Assembly: GCA_951394045.1 (NCBI GenBank)
Contig: OX595999.1
Coordinates: 930,001 to 994,000 of the forward strand
DNA: 64,000 nucleotides
Source of the DNA: Nitzschia sp. DOCU1
Lineage: Eukaryota; Bacillariophyta; Bacillariophyceae; Bacillariales; Bacillariaceae
Direction of reading: 5' to 3'
The notes beneath the pieces are model-generated. The model saw nothing but the letters and a program-made list of their open reading frames with translations, searched no databases and was not told the origin of the DNA. Shown piece by piece: positions 20,485 to 30,733 of this stretch; the stretch's first letter is position 1; the number at the start of each line of letters is the position of its first letter. Made by a program: the position numbers and the translations under genes.

Positions 20485-21682
20485 ATGGCGAGGATATCGC
20501 AGGATAGAATAACTAGTTTGGATCGGGTGGACAGCAAACAATCAGTGATGACAACGAGGATACCGATTGTATTCATTGGCGATTTCTGCCAATTGGATGG
20601 AATTGGCGGTGAACCCATCTTCAAGGGGGATCCAAGTCCTTTGTGGGAGCTTTGCTTAAATCAAATGGTGGAACTAGACGGAAAGCACAGATATAAGGAC
20701 GATCCACTGTTGGGCGAAGCAATGACTAAAGCACGAGATGGTGATGATGCACTCCTGCGCACCCTATTACGCGAACGTGAAATATACCCCAACAATCTAA
20801 AAATCCCCCAGAACTTGGATGCGCGATATGCCGTATTCACCAACCAGAAACGTTCTGAAATCAACGCCAGTGTTTTCCGCACATACCTCAATCAGTTTCA
20901 CTCATCTCAGCGGGAAGATCCTATTCCAGAAGGCGCCATCATAATTCGAGGTACCGGCAAATGGTCAGTCAATAAGCAGACTCTCTGTCCGCTTCATCAT
21001 AAATTGTTGTGGGAAAGGTGTTCCGATGCACACATCACCAACCGAACCTACAAAGCAGATCCATTTCTGGCACTTTTCCATGGATGCGAGATGATGGTGA
21101 GCGAAAATATAACGGTGAAACTCGGAGTCGCAAATGGAACCTGCTGCGCATTCCAAAAAGCAGTATTCAAACCCAATGCGCAGCTAAAACCAATGAAGTG
21201 CATGGCCGGTGGGTCAATACGGTGGCTATTGATGATGTAGATCATATTGTGTTGCGCTTTGACAAAATGCACTCTCCATCATTCGAAGGCACTTTTTTTT
21301 CAAACTCTATCCCAGATCGAAAACGATGAAAGTCCAATATCCTTGCAGTACTGACCCAAGCAAGAAGAAACGAGAGGATCTGGCAATCGATTTGATTCAC
21401 TTTCCAGCCGTGATAAATTACGCTACTACGGTCCACAAACTACAAGGCAAATCTGTCGACGTGGTTGATTGGTGCCGTATGCGGAACTGGGCCTATGTCG
21501 TTCTTTCCAGAGTTCGTACACTCAGCGGCATTTTCCTGTCCTCTGCCCTTCCCGATGATATCTCTTTTCAACCCGACGAGGACTATCTGAACATGATGAA
21601 AAGACTACGAGAGTCAATCTTGGCTGACGACGTTGACGACGATAATTCAGACGACGAAGATTTAGAAACGGTCGAGGTATAA
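20485..21682 (+). pseudogene. PIF1-like helicase relic, Helitron type
   Basis: Three frame segments joined by shifts near 21200 and at a run of T at about 21293-21300. Visible superfamily-1 PIF1 motifs are VFIGDFCQL (motif III), the region ENITVKLGVANGT, YATTVHKLQGKSVD (motif V) and WAYVVLSRVRTLSGIFL (motif VI). The Walker A and DEAE parts are missing at the 5' end. This combination, with a GDFxQL and a C-terminal VALSRVR-like end, is typical of the helicase domain of Helitron transposases in stramenopiles, although a cellular PIF1 pseudogene cannot be excluded. It ends in an Asp-rich tail at 21682. Two hairpins typical of Helitron 3' ends lie just downstream. Confidence 0.75.
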
Positions 21683-22519
21683 TTGAAATGGAAGCGCAAA
21701 CTATGCGCAGTCAAATTAAACCCTACTGACATACAACCACCATTTCGTTCTCTCCACAATCCTGTCCGTTTGAATAGGAAGCGCAAACTTTGCGCAGCCA
21801 AAATACAGTCTGGTCCAATTATCCAAAATATGCACGGCACTGCGCACTCTATTTTTGCACCAACCGAAAAATAAGCACCATTCTGTTCTCTCCGAAATGC
21901 TGTCCGGACGACGTCTCTGACACATCTTACGACAACCAGAGTCATATTCTTTTTAAGCCAACGTCGATTACGACAGCAAAAGTCATCCATATCCATAACT
22001 AATACGAGCATGCCGGCGAGGATGCCCTGCCTCCACGACTGCAATTTTCATAAATAAAAGTGCATTGATATTTTGGCTCCTCTAAGTAAGGGCTTAGTAA
22101 AAGTGAAAACGCGACCTAAAAAATGAACAGTTGAATCCCCCCCCCCACACACCCCCCAGGTATAGCGAGCCTGTGGCCTCGGATATGACATGGTGCGACA
22201 ACGCTACGACGAGTGCGGGGATCGCCAGCACAGTACAGTACAGACAGTCGCGCCAAGTTCGCATGCGATAAGTAAAAATACTAACATGGCCGGCCGCCGT
22301 GGTGGGTCCGGTGCAAACTCCAAGATGTGTCTTCTTACATTTTTCTGATGGCAATGATACCAGATAGTACATGTACGGGTTTTTAACAGAACACCTTCTT
22401 GAAATTTGACATCATGCCATCGAGCGCACTCTTTGCAAACAACAACACATTTTGTCCCTTCTGCCTCTCACTATTTTCAATCCACTGCAACTTTGCCCAC
22501 ACACCATTCTGACACAACC
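21683..22519. other. intergenic region with duplicated palindromes
   Basis: Begins with a duplicated block: GCGCAAACTATGCGC (21694-21708) and GCGCAAACTTTGCGC (21781-21795). Each is followed by a related GTTCTCTCC...TGTCCG segment (about 21751 and 21890). The second palindrome is followed after 14 nt by CTGG and then T, as at a Helitron 3' end. The rest upstream of 22520 holds a poly-C/CACA run and no gene. Confidence 0.55.
21781..21813 (+). repeat. possible Helitron 3' terminus (hairpin plus CTGG)
   Basis: GCGCAAACTTTGCGC forms a hairpin with 7-bp arms. Fourteen bases later CTGG (21810-21813) fits the CTRR end of Helitrons, and the next base is T, as expected for A/T target insertion. It is in the right orientation and about 100 bp after the helicase relic. 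No 5' TC end has been found. Confidence 0.4.
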
Positions 22520-23620
22520 ATGTCGTGCTGCAAACCTGTAAAATGCGGAAACTGCCAACCTCGAGAACTCGGGGAAGGCCCCAGCGATTCTTGTTTGTGT
22601 GGTACGCAGTTCGTGTTCGCATGAGTTATTTCCGTCATGGTGGCCCCTGCATTCGGCGCTGATGCTGTTTTTGCGAGTCCCCATTGATTGACGGTTGTGA
22701 TTGTATCAGTTCGTATTTATTACCGTGGCTTATTCCTTCTTCCATTTTCAGGCTTGCTATATTTGAATGGGGCCTTCCCGGCGCTCCTAGTTCAGTTTCT
22801 GACCCTTGGAGGGATGCTATTCTCGCTAGCAACGCTAGGAGATTGTTCTTTTGCGTCCACTGGAAAACGGCTTTTTCTACCAGACTACTTCGGCTTTGAC
22901 GGCCTGCCGGAAGGATTTGACGGTTTCAACAAATTCGGATTTATATTTTTTGCGAAACCAAATGGCGAGTGTTACTGGTATGACTATGGCGTCGACCCGA
23001 ATGGGCAGGTTGACTGGTATATCAGGGTGTTCACGCCAGAATGGAACGTTGCGCGTGGTTTTGCGGTAGTTGGCTTTGTCGGGGGTTTGGTCATGTTCTT
23101 CTATTCGTTGAGTCTGACGTGTTCGGCCCAGGTGCAAGGAATGCGCTTTTTTGCAGGCTTTTTTCTGTGTGTACCACTATCATGCTTCCAAGCACTTACG
23201 TTTCTGGCTTTCTCAAGCGACTTTTGTCAAGAAGTTGAGTGCGATTTCAGTCGATCATCAACATTCAGCACAGTTTCTGCTTGTATGTACTTCTGCAGCG
23301 GTCTGTTGTTCATATTCATGACGAATTATCCTGGAGACTCAATGTTAGCCGAGGAAAAAGAGCGATTAGAAAAGATTCATCAGACACAATCAGTGGTATC
23401 TCCTACAGCTCTATCGCCAGAGGCGACACCTACTATTATAGCTCCGGTACCCGAAGAACCTGCACAAGATGCTGTTGATCCCGAAATTGTGGAAGTGGAT
23501 GTCGAAATCATTGGTGAAGAAACAGCCCCAACTGAGAAACAACCGGAAGAAACAACAGCTAACGAGGCCATGTGTGACATGGCATCAGACGATGAAGTGA
23601 AGCAAGCAGCCGGCCCCTAG
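22520..23620 (+). CDS. four-TM protein with Cys-rich N-terminus and acidic tail (paralogue B)
   Basis: Two exons, 22520-22601 and 22752-23620, with a 150-bp intron (GTACGC...TTCAG), give 316 aa. The N-terminal MSCCKPVKCGNC and SCLCG correspond to the Cys-rich start of paralogue A. TM1 LLVQFLTLGGMLFSLATLGDCSF, TM2 FAVVGFVGGLVMFFYSLSL, TM3 RFFAGFFLCVPLSCFQALTF and TM4 CMYFCSGLLFIFMTNYPG follow, then an acidic tail about half the length of that of A. The first intron has the same position and phase as in A; the second intron of A is absent here. Function is unknown; the two genes are a local duplication now separated by Helitron debris. Confidence 0.8.
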
Positions 23621-24182
23621 AGGGCCTATTCCGCCACTGTATCATGCCGTCAACATTATATATGAGCTGCAAAACTTCTTGTCGTCAATTCATGCGTGCT
23701 ATTAGCAGCTCCTACAGACCTGTAGTGTCCCAATAAATCAATCCAAGTCTACTGTACTTCTATTCATTCTATTTCCTTCGAAAGCTACGGTACGGCCCAT
23801 TCCCGCGTGCGAATTTCTACTGGCGTGCAATTAACCAGTTCGTACATACTATTTTGACGTACTACTGTACGTACCAGCTTGCACTGGTCGAGTCAGTCAG
23901 TCGTCTCGCGCGTCTGGCCTTTGACGGGCTTCTCCATCCACCATTGCCACAGCCACCCAAAAGCAATTTCTCGCGCGCTTCTTCGTTTATGCTCTCGGCT
24001 GTTGCATCGACGAGAAGGTAAAGCAGTCGTTGCGATAACAAGGCGGCAAATAGAAGCACAAACGAGGACGTTGATCGAATTGTGTCATTGAGCGAGATTC
24101 ACCACTTTTTCCTTTTTATCAGAACAAAGTATTCCCCCCTCACTACTTCTACTCGCCAAGTTGAATCAAATTACCTGCCAAA
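23621..24182. other. intergenic region, NSA2 promoter
   Basis: 562 bp between the four-TM gene and NSA2. No gene or repeat seen. The CT-rich stretch shortly before 24183 is typical of highly expressed ribosome-biogenesis genes, but no defined element is identified. Confidence 0.4.
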
Positions 24183-24965
24183 ATGCCGCAACATGAGCAT
24201 ATGGAACGACACCGCAAACTGCATGGCAGAAGGTTAGACGCCGACGAGCGCGAGCGAAAGAAGGAAGCTCGTTTGGCGCACAAGCGATCCGATTTTGCGC
24301 AAAAGGTACATGGCATTCGAGCCAAGATTTATCAGAAGCGCCGTTTCAAGGAAAAGGCGACCATGCGGAAGACGATTGCCATGCACAACGAGAGATCGAA
24401 TCAACACGCCAACGACGAGGCCGTTGCAGATGGTGCTGTCCCCGCCTATTTGTTGGATCGCGAGGGCGTGTCTCGCGCCAAAGTGTTGAGTAACACCGTC
24501 AAGCAAAAAAGAAAGGAAAAGGCTGGGAAATGGGAAGTTCCGATCCCCAAGGTCAAACCGGTTGCAGACGACGAAATGTTCAAGGTATTGTCGAGCGGAA
24601 AGCGGCAAAAGAAACAGTGGAAGCGCATGGTCACGAAATGTACATTTGTTGGAGATACTTTTACTCGAAAGAATCCCAAGTATGAACGATTCATCCGTCC
24701 AAGTGGACTGAGAATGAAGAAAGCAAATGTCACTCATCCCGAGCTAAAGGCAACGTTCCAGTTGGACATTTTGGGCGTCAAGAAGAATCCCAGCTCGCAG
24801 ATCTATACAAATCTTGGCGTCCTGACAAAGGGAACTATCATCGAAGTAAATGTGAGTGAATTGGGCTTAGTGACAACGTCCGGAAAGGTAGCATGGGGGA
24901 AAATGGCGCAAGTTACAAACAATCCGGAATTGGACGGCTGCGTCAACGCTGTCCTACTGGTGTAA
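24183..24965 (+). CDS. NSA2: ribosome biogenesis protein NSA2 (TINP1 homologue)
   Basis: Intronless, 260 aa, the same length as in yeast and human. NSA2 is a nucleolar factor needed for 27S pre-rRNA processing in the large-subunit pathway. The N-terminus is the conserved basic region [17 protein letters not shown] and the ERKKEAR helix. The middle has [20 protein letters not shown] and [11 protein letters not shown], and the C-terminal half is the ribosomal-protein-eS8-like domain ([30 protein letters not shown], then [21 protein letters not shown]). All blocks align end to end with the family, so the start at 24183 is secure. It is the best-conserved gene in this part of the window. Confidence 0.97.
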   Translation: MPQHEHMERHRKLHGRRLDADERERKKEARLAHKRSDFAQKVHGIRAKIYQKRRFKEKATMRKTIAMHNERSNQHANDEAVADGAVPAYLLDREGVSRAKVLSNTVKQKRKEKAGKWEVPIPKVKPVADDEMFKVLSSGKRQKKQWKRMVTKCTFVGDTFTRKNPKYERFIRPSGLRMKKANVTHPELKATFQLDILGVKKNPSSQIYTNLGVLTKGTIIEVNVSELGLVTTSGKVAWGKMAQVTNNPELDGCVNAVLLV

Positions 24966-25111
24966 GAGCTTCCCGTAGCATTTCACTTTGGAGGAGTGTT
25001 GGAACTGTAATTCTAGATCTTCATTTTTCTGGCTAATGCTTTATTTTGGTTTGGAACCTGGGGAAACGGGTAGGCGAGTGGGATATTGGCATGTACATAC
25101 TTCATCGATGG

Positions 25112-26198
25112 CTACGGCTTATGTTTATTACGACTTTCATTTCTTGAAACTTCGTACATTCCGACAAGCGTGTCGTACACAAAATGGCCAAAACTCATTC
25201 CTAGCGCGACTCTCGCGGTCCCCCAACCGAGCCGCAGTCGATTTTGGATGTGGATCCATTTTCCATAGAGCGTCGGTTTTTCTCGAACTTCGTGCACAAA
25301 TTGATAAAGAACTTCGACGACAGTGTCAGCCACCTTTCGAGATTTTGTTGCATATTGGACATTTCGAGCCAAGTTAAAAGGACCACTGACGACCGTTGCC
25401 AAAGCAGCGGCCAGAAAGTTAGATGCCCATTGGTACTCGGATGACAATTGAAGCCGATACTGCAATTCAAACCGCAAGAAACAATAGGTCCCTCCAAATA
25501 TCAAATCGCGTACGACGGTCGGCACCAGCCCGTTGCAGAAAGGGCGTATCCCACCCTTCTTCAGCATTTGCAAGGATTCTGTGACTAGCCCTCGATTAAC
25601 ATCACGCCCCCCTGTAACACGAATTGAGAACCAAACAGTTGCCCACGTGAGTTGGTACGAAGAACCTCTACAGTCCGCATTTTTGACCGAGCACAACTTT
25701 ATATAGCCTTTCCGCCAATATCTTACATGATTTGTACTTGACAGCACTGAATGGATTGCAAATAAAAGCATTGACGGACCCTGCAGCCGTTCCTGCCATG
25801 AAATTGTAAAGAGCGCCCGACGCGCCAGGGTCGAGTAGTACGTCCGCCGGAAGTAGGGACATGAAAAACTGCTCCAAAGGATAGTACAAGCCACCGGATA
25901 GGGCACGGTGACCCACCGATTGAAAGAAACCTTGATATGGGCTCCGAAAGTTTTCTGCGGTCAAAAATGGGGTACGATTTTTGACGCTCAGGTACAACGC
26001 TCGGTCATAAGGATTGAACAATCCGGCCTGGGCAACTCCAGCAGTCAAACCGCTCAGGATTGAAACCCAGTTAACTTTGGGAATCGACGTTTGTTCGACC
26101 GCAAGAGTGGTGTGTCGTCGTTTCATGACCATTTTCCTTCGGACTCCAGCACGATCACCAGACGCCGATGTTTCCTCGTGGTCTTTCGACGCCATCAT
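25112..26198 (-). CDS. mitochondrial carrier family (SLC25-like) protein
   Basis: Two exons, 26198-25727 and 25611-25112, with a 115-bp intron (GTAAGA...TTACAG), give 323 aa. Choosing this acceptor restores KYKSW-GRDVNRG in frame, as in other carriers. Three approximately 100-residue repeats are visible, each with a carrier signature in weakened form: FNPYDRALYLSV, CNPFSAVKYKSW and SGPFNLARNVQ. Only the first retains the acidic residue after Pro, so the matrix salt-bridge network is incomplete. PTVVRDLIFGGTY is the usual second-repeat helix. It is an inner-membrane (or peroxisomal) solute carrier; substrate unknown. It converges with NSA2, 146 bp apart. Confidence 0.85.
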
Positions 26199-27106
26199 GT
26201 TGTAGGATTGGAACAGTTATTTATTATTGATATGCCAATCTGACAAGAGCCGTTGCTTCGTCCCACGACGGTGGACAAGCAATGCGGCAGAGTGTTGCTG
26301 TTGTTGTGTTGTTGTTGGAATGGAAACAATCATCGCCGACGAATTCCAGCACTAAATTTTCGTAGATGTCCCATCGCAGCCGCCGCAGCGTGATGCATGT
26401 GTGTTCGGACGGAGCGAGAAATTGGAGACGAATGAGAGCCTGACGTCACCATTTCCTACGTTTATTTAAGAATTCTCGAGCGCCGGTCTGCCACTCTGTC
26501 TCTGCAGTTCTGCCTCTTTGCTACGTACGATACTTTTTTATTAGGTGCTATCTATCATAACTACTACTACTATCCATTAGTAGTAGATGCCAAAAGTAGA
26601 AGCAGCAAAGAGTGGCTTACTATTCTCGTTATAGACTCTTCGGTAAAAGTCGATTCTTACTACCCTAAGTTTCAGCCGGCACGATGGATCCAATCCGGGG
26701 ATCGGTAGATTATGAAACTTCTGCGCAGCCACACTTGTCGACCTTCGATTAATGACAACTTTGCATGCGGTGTAAAGGCCTCGAAAAGTTCACTGGCGGC
26801 GTGAATTTCCCCAGGAGCGCACGCGGAATTAACGCTCGGACTCGCGAGGCTGAACGGCACATTCGACGCTCCGCAATTGATAAATATTGAACGGGGCCGG
26901 TCGGGAACCCCGTGTCAGCTTGACGGAGAAATACAAAGAATCCTTTTAACTAATTTAAAAAGCCCTTCTTCGTTCCACAGAATAGACCCACAGCCGAAAC
27001 GACAGAAGATCATTTATGGAATTACCTGTGGACCTCATTCGTGCAAGGACCGAGTGGCGGGATCAGAAAATCTGGAATGTGGGAGCTCTTGCGGAATCAT
27101 CCGAAC

Positions 27107-27198
27107 GGAATCCCACATCCGGTATTGATTCCGGCCACCGCCGGCTTTCCGGCCACCGCCGAAAAAATTGCCGGCGTTCCGGCGGGGGCCGGAAATCC
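27107..27198. repeat. GC-rich repeat, copy 1 (92 bp)
   Basis: Starts GGAATCCCACATCCGGTATT and ends GGGGGCCGGAAATCC. Includes GGAATC...GATTCC inverted ends and an 18-bp internal duplication (around TTCCGGCCACCGCCG) absent from copy 2. Confidence 0.85.
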
Positions 27199-27467
27199 GA
27201 CTTTGGATACTTGCGGATTCCGTATTCCATTCGATGGAAATCGATATTGCCGACAACCGATGACTGTTCATTTCGAATGCTCGTTGTTTGGATTGCCGAC
27301 AATTCAAAGCAACGACGATGTTTCAAGCCTTCCTTGCAGTACACTCGCAGGGGGGGTTGAATGGTAAGTGATCTATTGAATACGTTCTAGTCATGAAGAT
27401 TCATGACGCTAACGTCGCCTTTATTTTAACACAAGAATCGACCCAACTGACACGAACGAACAAAATG

Positions 27468-27541
27468 GGAATCCCACATCCGGTATTGATTCCGGCCACC
27501 GCCGAAAAAATTGCCGGCGTTCCGGCGGGGGCCGGAAATCC
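27468..27541. repeat. GC-rich repeat, copy 2 (74 bp)
   Basis: Identical to 27107-27198 apart from lacking the 18-bp internal duplication. The copies are direct repeats 269 bp apart. They may mark ends of a small non-autonomous element or a local duplication. Confidence 0.85.
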
Positions 27542-28276
27542 AACTTCTAATGCCCCAAGATTCCCTTCGCTACCGCCTCAAGTCCTACGAGCTCTTACCT
27601 TTCACGCGCTGCCAGAACATAATTCTAAAAATTGGACTTCTTAGGGTTAGTTGAATTGTTATGATAAGAAAAGTTTCGGTGGAACTGAGGTTGCGTTTAA
27701 TCCTAAATGTAGATTTAATGTTTTTGCGTCTCCATTTTAGATATGCCTCATAATTCGATCCGCTCGACCGCGCCAGGAACTTATCTTGAGCGGAGCTCGA
27801 ATTGTCTCTATGCCTGATGGCGAGTGGTACGTTGATTCCGCGTGCGCTCCAGAGTACAGATAAGAGTAATAATGTCGCCGGAGGACAAGGAACAATCCAA
27901 GTCCTTGATTGCTTTTTTATCAACCAACTGATCTCGCTTCGACATGATGAGATGGGGATCGTAGGTGATACGCCGTTAGCCCCGCCAGCACAGCGTTGCT
28001 GTGAGCCATGACAATAACCATACGGTAGCTCCTCGCGTCTGTCGATGAATCCTTTGATTGGCTATTTACAACAATGTATTTTTGGTCGGGACCTCGTTTG
28101 GATTTGAACTCTGTCAACATACAAGATCTTGTGACACTGCGGTCGTGTAACAGATTTATATTTTCCCTAGTTCCTGTGCCAACCATGAAGAGAAAATGCA
28201 CCACAGGAGATGATCATTGTGACCGAGGCAGATGTCGCCTGTCCAGAACTAGTAGAATGGAAAGAAACAAACCGCT

Positions 28277-30224
28277 TCAAGCAGATGATGGCACAGCTGC
28301 CTCAGAAATATCCTTCTCCTTGTGCTTCACAGATATATGCACGCGGGCAACCCCGATAACGGCATTTATGAGACGGAATGCAAAGAAGGTATTGACAGCC
28401 GTCGACCAAATTCCCACCACGTCTGTAACACGCATCAGTTGATAGATTCCAGCAACAGTCGAGGCGGCAGTTCCAGCCGCCATGTATCGGAATTGATTGC
28501 CGCCAATGGCCAGTCCTTCCAGAATAAGTGTGACACTGACAATGGTTTGCTGCACGGCCACGTGAGGTAAGCATTTCAGTAGCAGACTTTGAATGCCCGC
28601 ATCTGGCGTGAAGACACCGCGACGATAGCCGAAAACACCAAGCCTTGTAGCAGGCTGTACTTTGCCATGTACTTTGTAAGTGATTTCACTTTTGAGAGAG
28701 AATTCAGATTCTTCCCCATGAGGACCTGGGAGCTAATACTGCCAGAATCCAGCCACATAGTAACCAGCCAGAACAAAGAAAGCGCAATTTGGTGTGTGGC
28801 CACATGCACTGGACCCATGCGGGTGGCAAGTGCCGTCGCCATGGTGTAAAAGACAAGCAAACTACCTTGTTTGGCCAGCATAGCCATATTGGCGCCCAGA
28901 ATATTTTTGACAATCTTGGTTGTGCTGCCCTTCTTTACTATATCTGTCGGTTGTGGAAGAAGTTTTCGACTCCAAAGGCGCCACGCGTAAACACCAGCGG
29001 CACCTACTTGACTGACTGCTGTAGCCACAGCAGCTCCTGCCATCCCCATACCCAGAGGAAACATCAAAATAGGATCCAAAATCAAGTTCAAGAGAGCAGC
29101 TACGCCACTAGCAACTAGAGGGGTCTTGCTATCATCGTTTCCTCGAAAAATCGGCAACGACAACTTCAGCGTGAAGGGACCGAAGAAACTATGTTAGAGT
29201 GCAAACCAAAATAGTAGCAAAGACACAAGTAGTCACCAGACTTACTTCCTACAACTGCGGGAGCAGCCCAGCAGCGAGCAAAGAGGTATTCACATGCCGG
29301 AGTGTACAGAGGTGACCCAACAGGCACCCCCATTGTCGCCAATAGCGCCGGTCCGCCAAATCTCAAACCCAACAACACTAATGTTCCCAGAGTGCCCGCC
29401 AGTTGCAGAGAAATTTTGGCAATGTGACGCTTTTCCGCTGGATCTTGTGCCGAGGCAACTAGACTGGTAGTTGCCACCGTCGATGCGCGAAAGATACTGA
29501 AGCACATGTGGAAGATAGATGTGCATACTCCAAGAGCCGCCAAGTCCAACGCACCCATTCTGCCAACAAACCCAGTATCCACCATACTCAACACAGGATC
29601 CGCTAGTAGTCCGATCACAGCCGGCAAGGCGATGGCAAGATTTTGCCTCGTCCAATGATCTCCCTCGCGGCGACGATCTTGTTGCTGTCGTACCCTTGCC
29701 ATCTCAAGGTTGTTGATTAGCCATCGCTTGCCTGGTATCAGGGGAAGGTGGGGTACCAGGGACGGAGCATTCGTGCTTTGCAGAGCAGTTGAAATAGTTG
29801 AAGAAGTCACAATGTCAGGCGACGACGATTCTTGGGGGTTCGAGTTTGGCAATGCATCTATAGAGAGGGCCACTTTTCTACCTCTTCGCGCCATTGATGG
29901 TTGTCGAGAATGAAGCTGGTACCCCAGAGGCCGCTGCTGGGACCTACATAGCTTCAGTGTCGTCGACGGGAAATTTCGTTGATGAACATGGTTACTGGTC
30001 GGTGCCATGGCGAATAGTGTTGCCAGAAGAATCGCCGACGGAGTAGCTATTGGTGCCAAATGAGATCTGCACCGCCTCCTGTCCCAACGACAGGTGTCAT
30101 TGTCTGAAATCTTCTTCATCGTGATCAGCTTGGATGTAAACAACACCCTATGGCTGGTTTTGAAGCGGTCGACGGATTTGTGTTTTCTCAAACAAGATCC
30201 GATTGGGAGGAAAAAGTGAGGCAT
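28277..30224 (-). CDS. MATE-family transporter, plastid-type N-terminus, apparent frameshift
   Basis: Multidrug and toxic-compound extrusion (DinF-like) antiporter. The first ATG is at 30224. A long Ser/Arg-rich N-terminus of about 180 residues suggests organelle targeting; the MATE fold then begins at RQNLAIALPAVIGLLADPVLSMVDTGFVGRMG. An intron lies between about 29252 and 29164, with exact borders unclear: GTAGGA with an AAG acceptor keeps frame and gives APAV-LSLPIFRG. The next block (KTPLVASGVAALLNLILDPILMFPLG) is standard. Near 28590-28610 the frame shifts by one base, and the segment between GLVFSAI and GVFTPDAG is shorter than in relatives. The C-terminal part (VAVQQTIVSVTLILEGLAIGGNQF) to the stop at 28277 is intact. 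It may therefore be a recent pseudogene, or a sequencing error may be involved. Confidence 0.75.
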
Positions 30225-30387
30225 CAATGACGATGACGTTGATGACGAGGAAGCAAGGAGGCGGGAGATGACGCATCCAGAATCGTTGGTTTGTCTGCCA
30301 TTTTAGGCGCGTAGTGGCCGTACCATGTAGGCAGCAAACTCAGGCTGATAAAATCTACAGACAGCCTACTTACGAAACTTTAGGGCT

Positions 30388-30700
30388 TGTACGAATAGTC
30401 GAGTTCTCAGGCTCGGCTATCGGGCGAAGTAGTAAATTAACAATAGCGTTGCTAATGCCAAATTATAAGTTGTGTTTGCGAGGCTCCGGAGAGCCTCCGC
30501 TTACTCTATTACTTCCTTTTGTAGAAGGAATCATCGATAGACTGTCGCCGACCACCCATTGTGTCGTCGGTACTTTGGCTCTATGTGCCGTTTGACTGGC
30601 TCGCTCAAAGTCCAGCACCGGGTGGGTCCCGACATGAGTCCTGTTAGCCGATTCACTCGAATGGCTCTCAAATACTCAGTCGTTATGACGTAATCGAACA
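30388..30700 (-). repeat. 3' LTR of the Copia element
   Basis: 313 bp, TGTACGAATAG...ATCGAACA on the plus strand, identical to 36636-36948. Short ORFs inside it are not genes. Confidence 0.96.
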
Positions 30701-30711
30701 CTCCCTCTTTT
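30701..30711 (-). promoter_or_regulatory. polypurine tract of the Copia element
   Basis: On the minus strand AAAAGAGGGAG directly abuts the 3' LTR, as required for plus-strand DNA priming. Confidence 0.85.
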
Positions 30712-30733
30712 GATTGCTATGTTGTGAATCGCC

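Larger units (their letters stand above)
26199..28276. other. 2-kb gene-poor region with GC-rich repeats
   Basis: Contains TAG/CTA-rich simple sequence near 26555-26600 and the paired GC-rich repeat copies described separately. Several ORFs overlap each other on both strands across 27000-27400; all lie over the repeats and none shows a domain. No supported gene. Confidence 0.5.

Noticed and set aside
27016..27367. Five overlapping ORFs on both strands
   Set aside because: All lie on the GC-rich repeats; composition mirrors the repeat and no protein family fits.
30314..30595. Plus-strand ORF over the Copia LTR and flank
   Set aside because: Most of it is LTR sequence and recurs identically at 36619-36843; not a gene.
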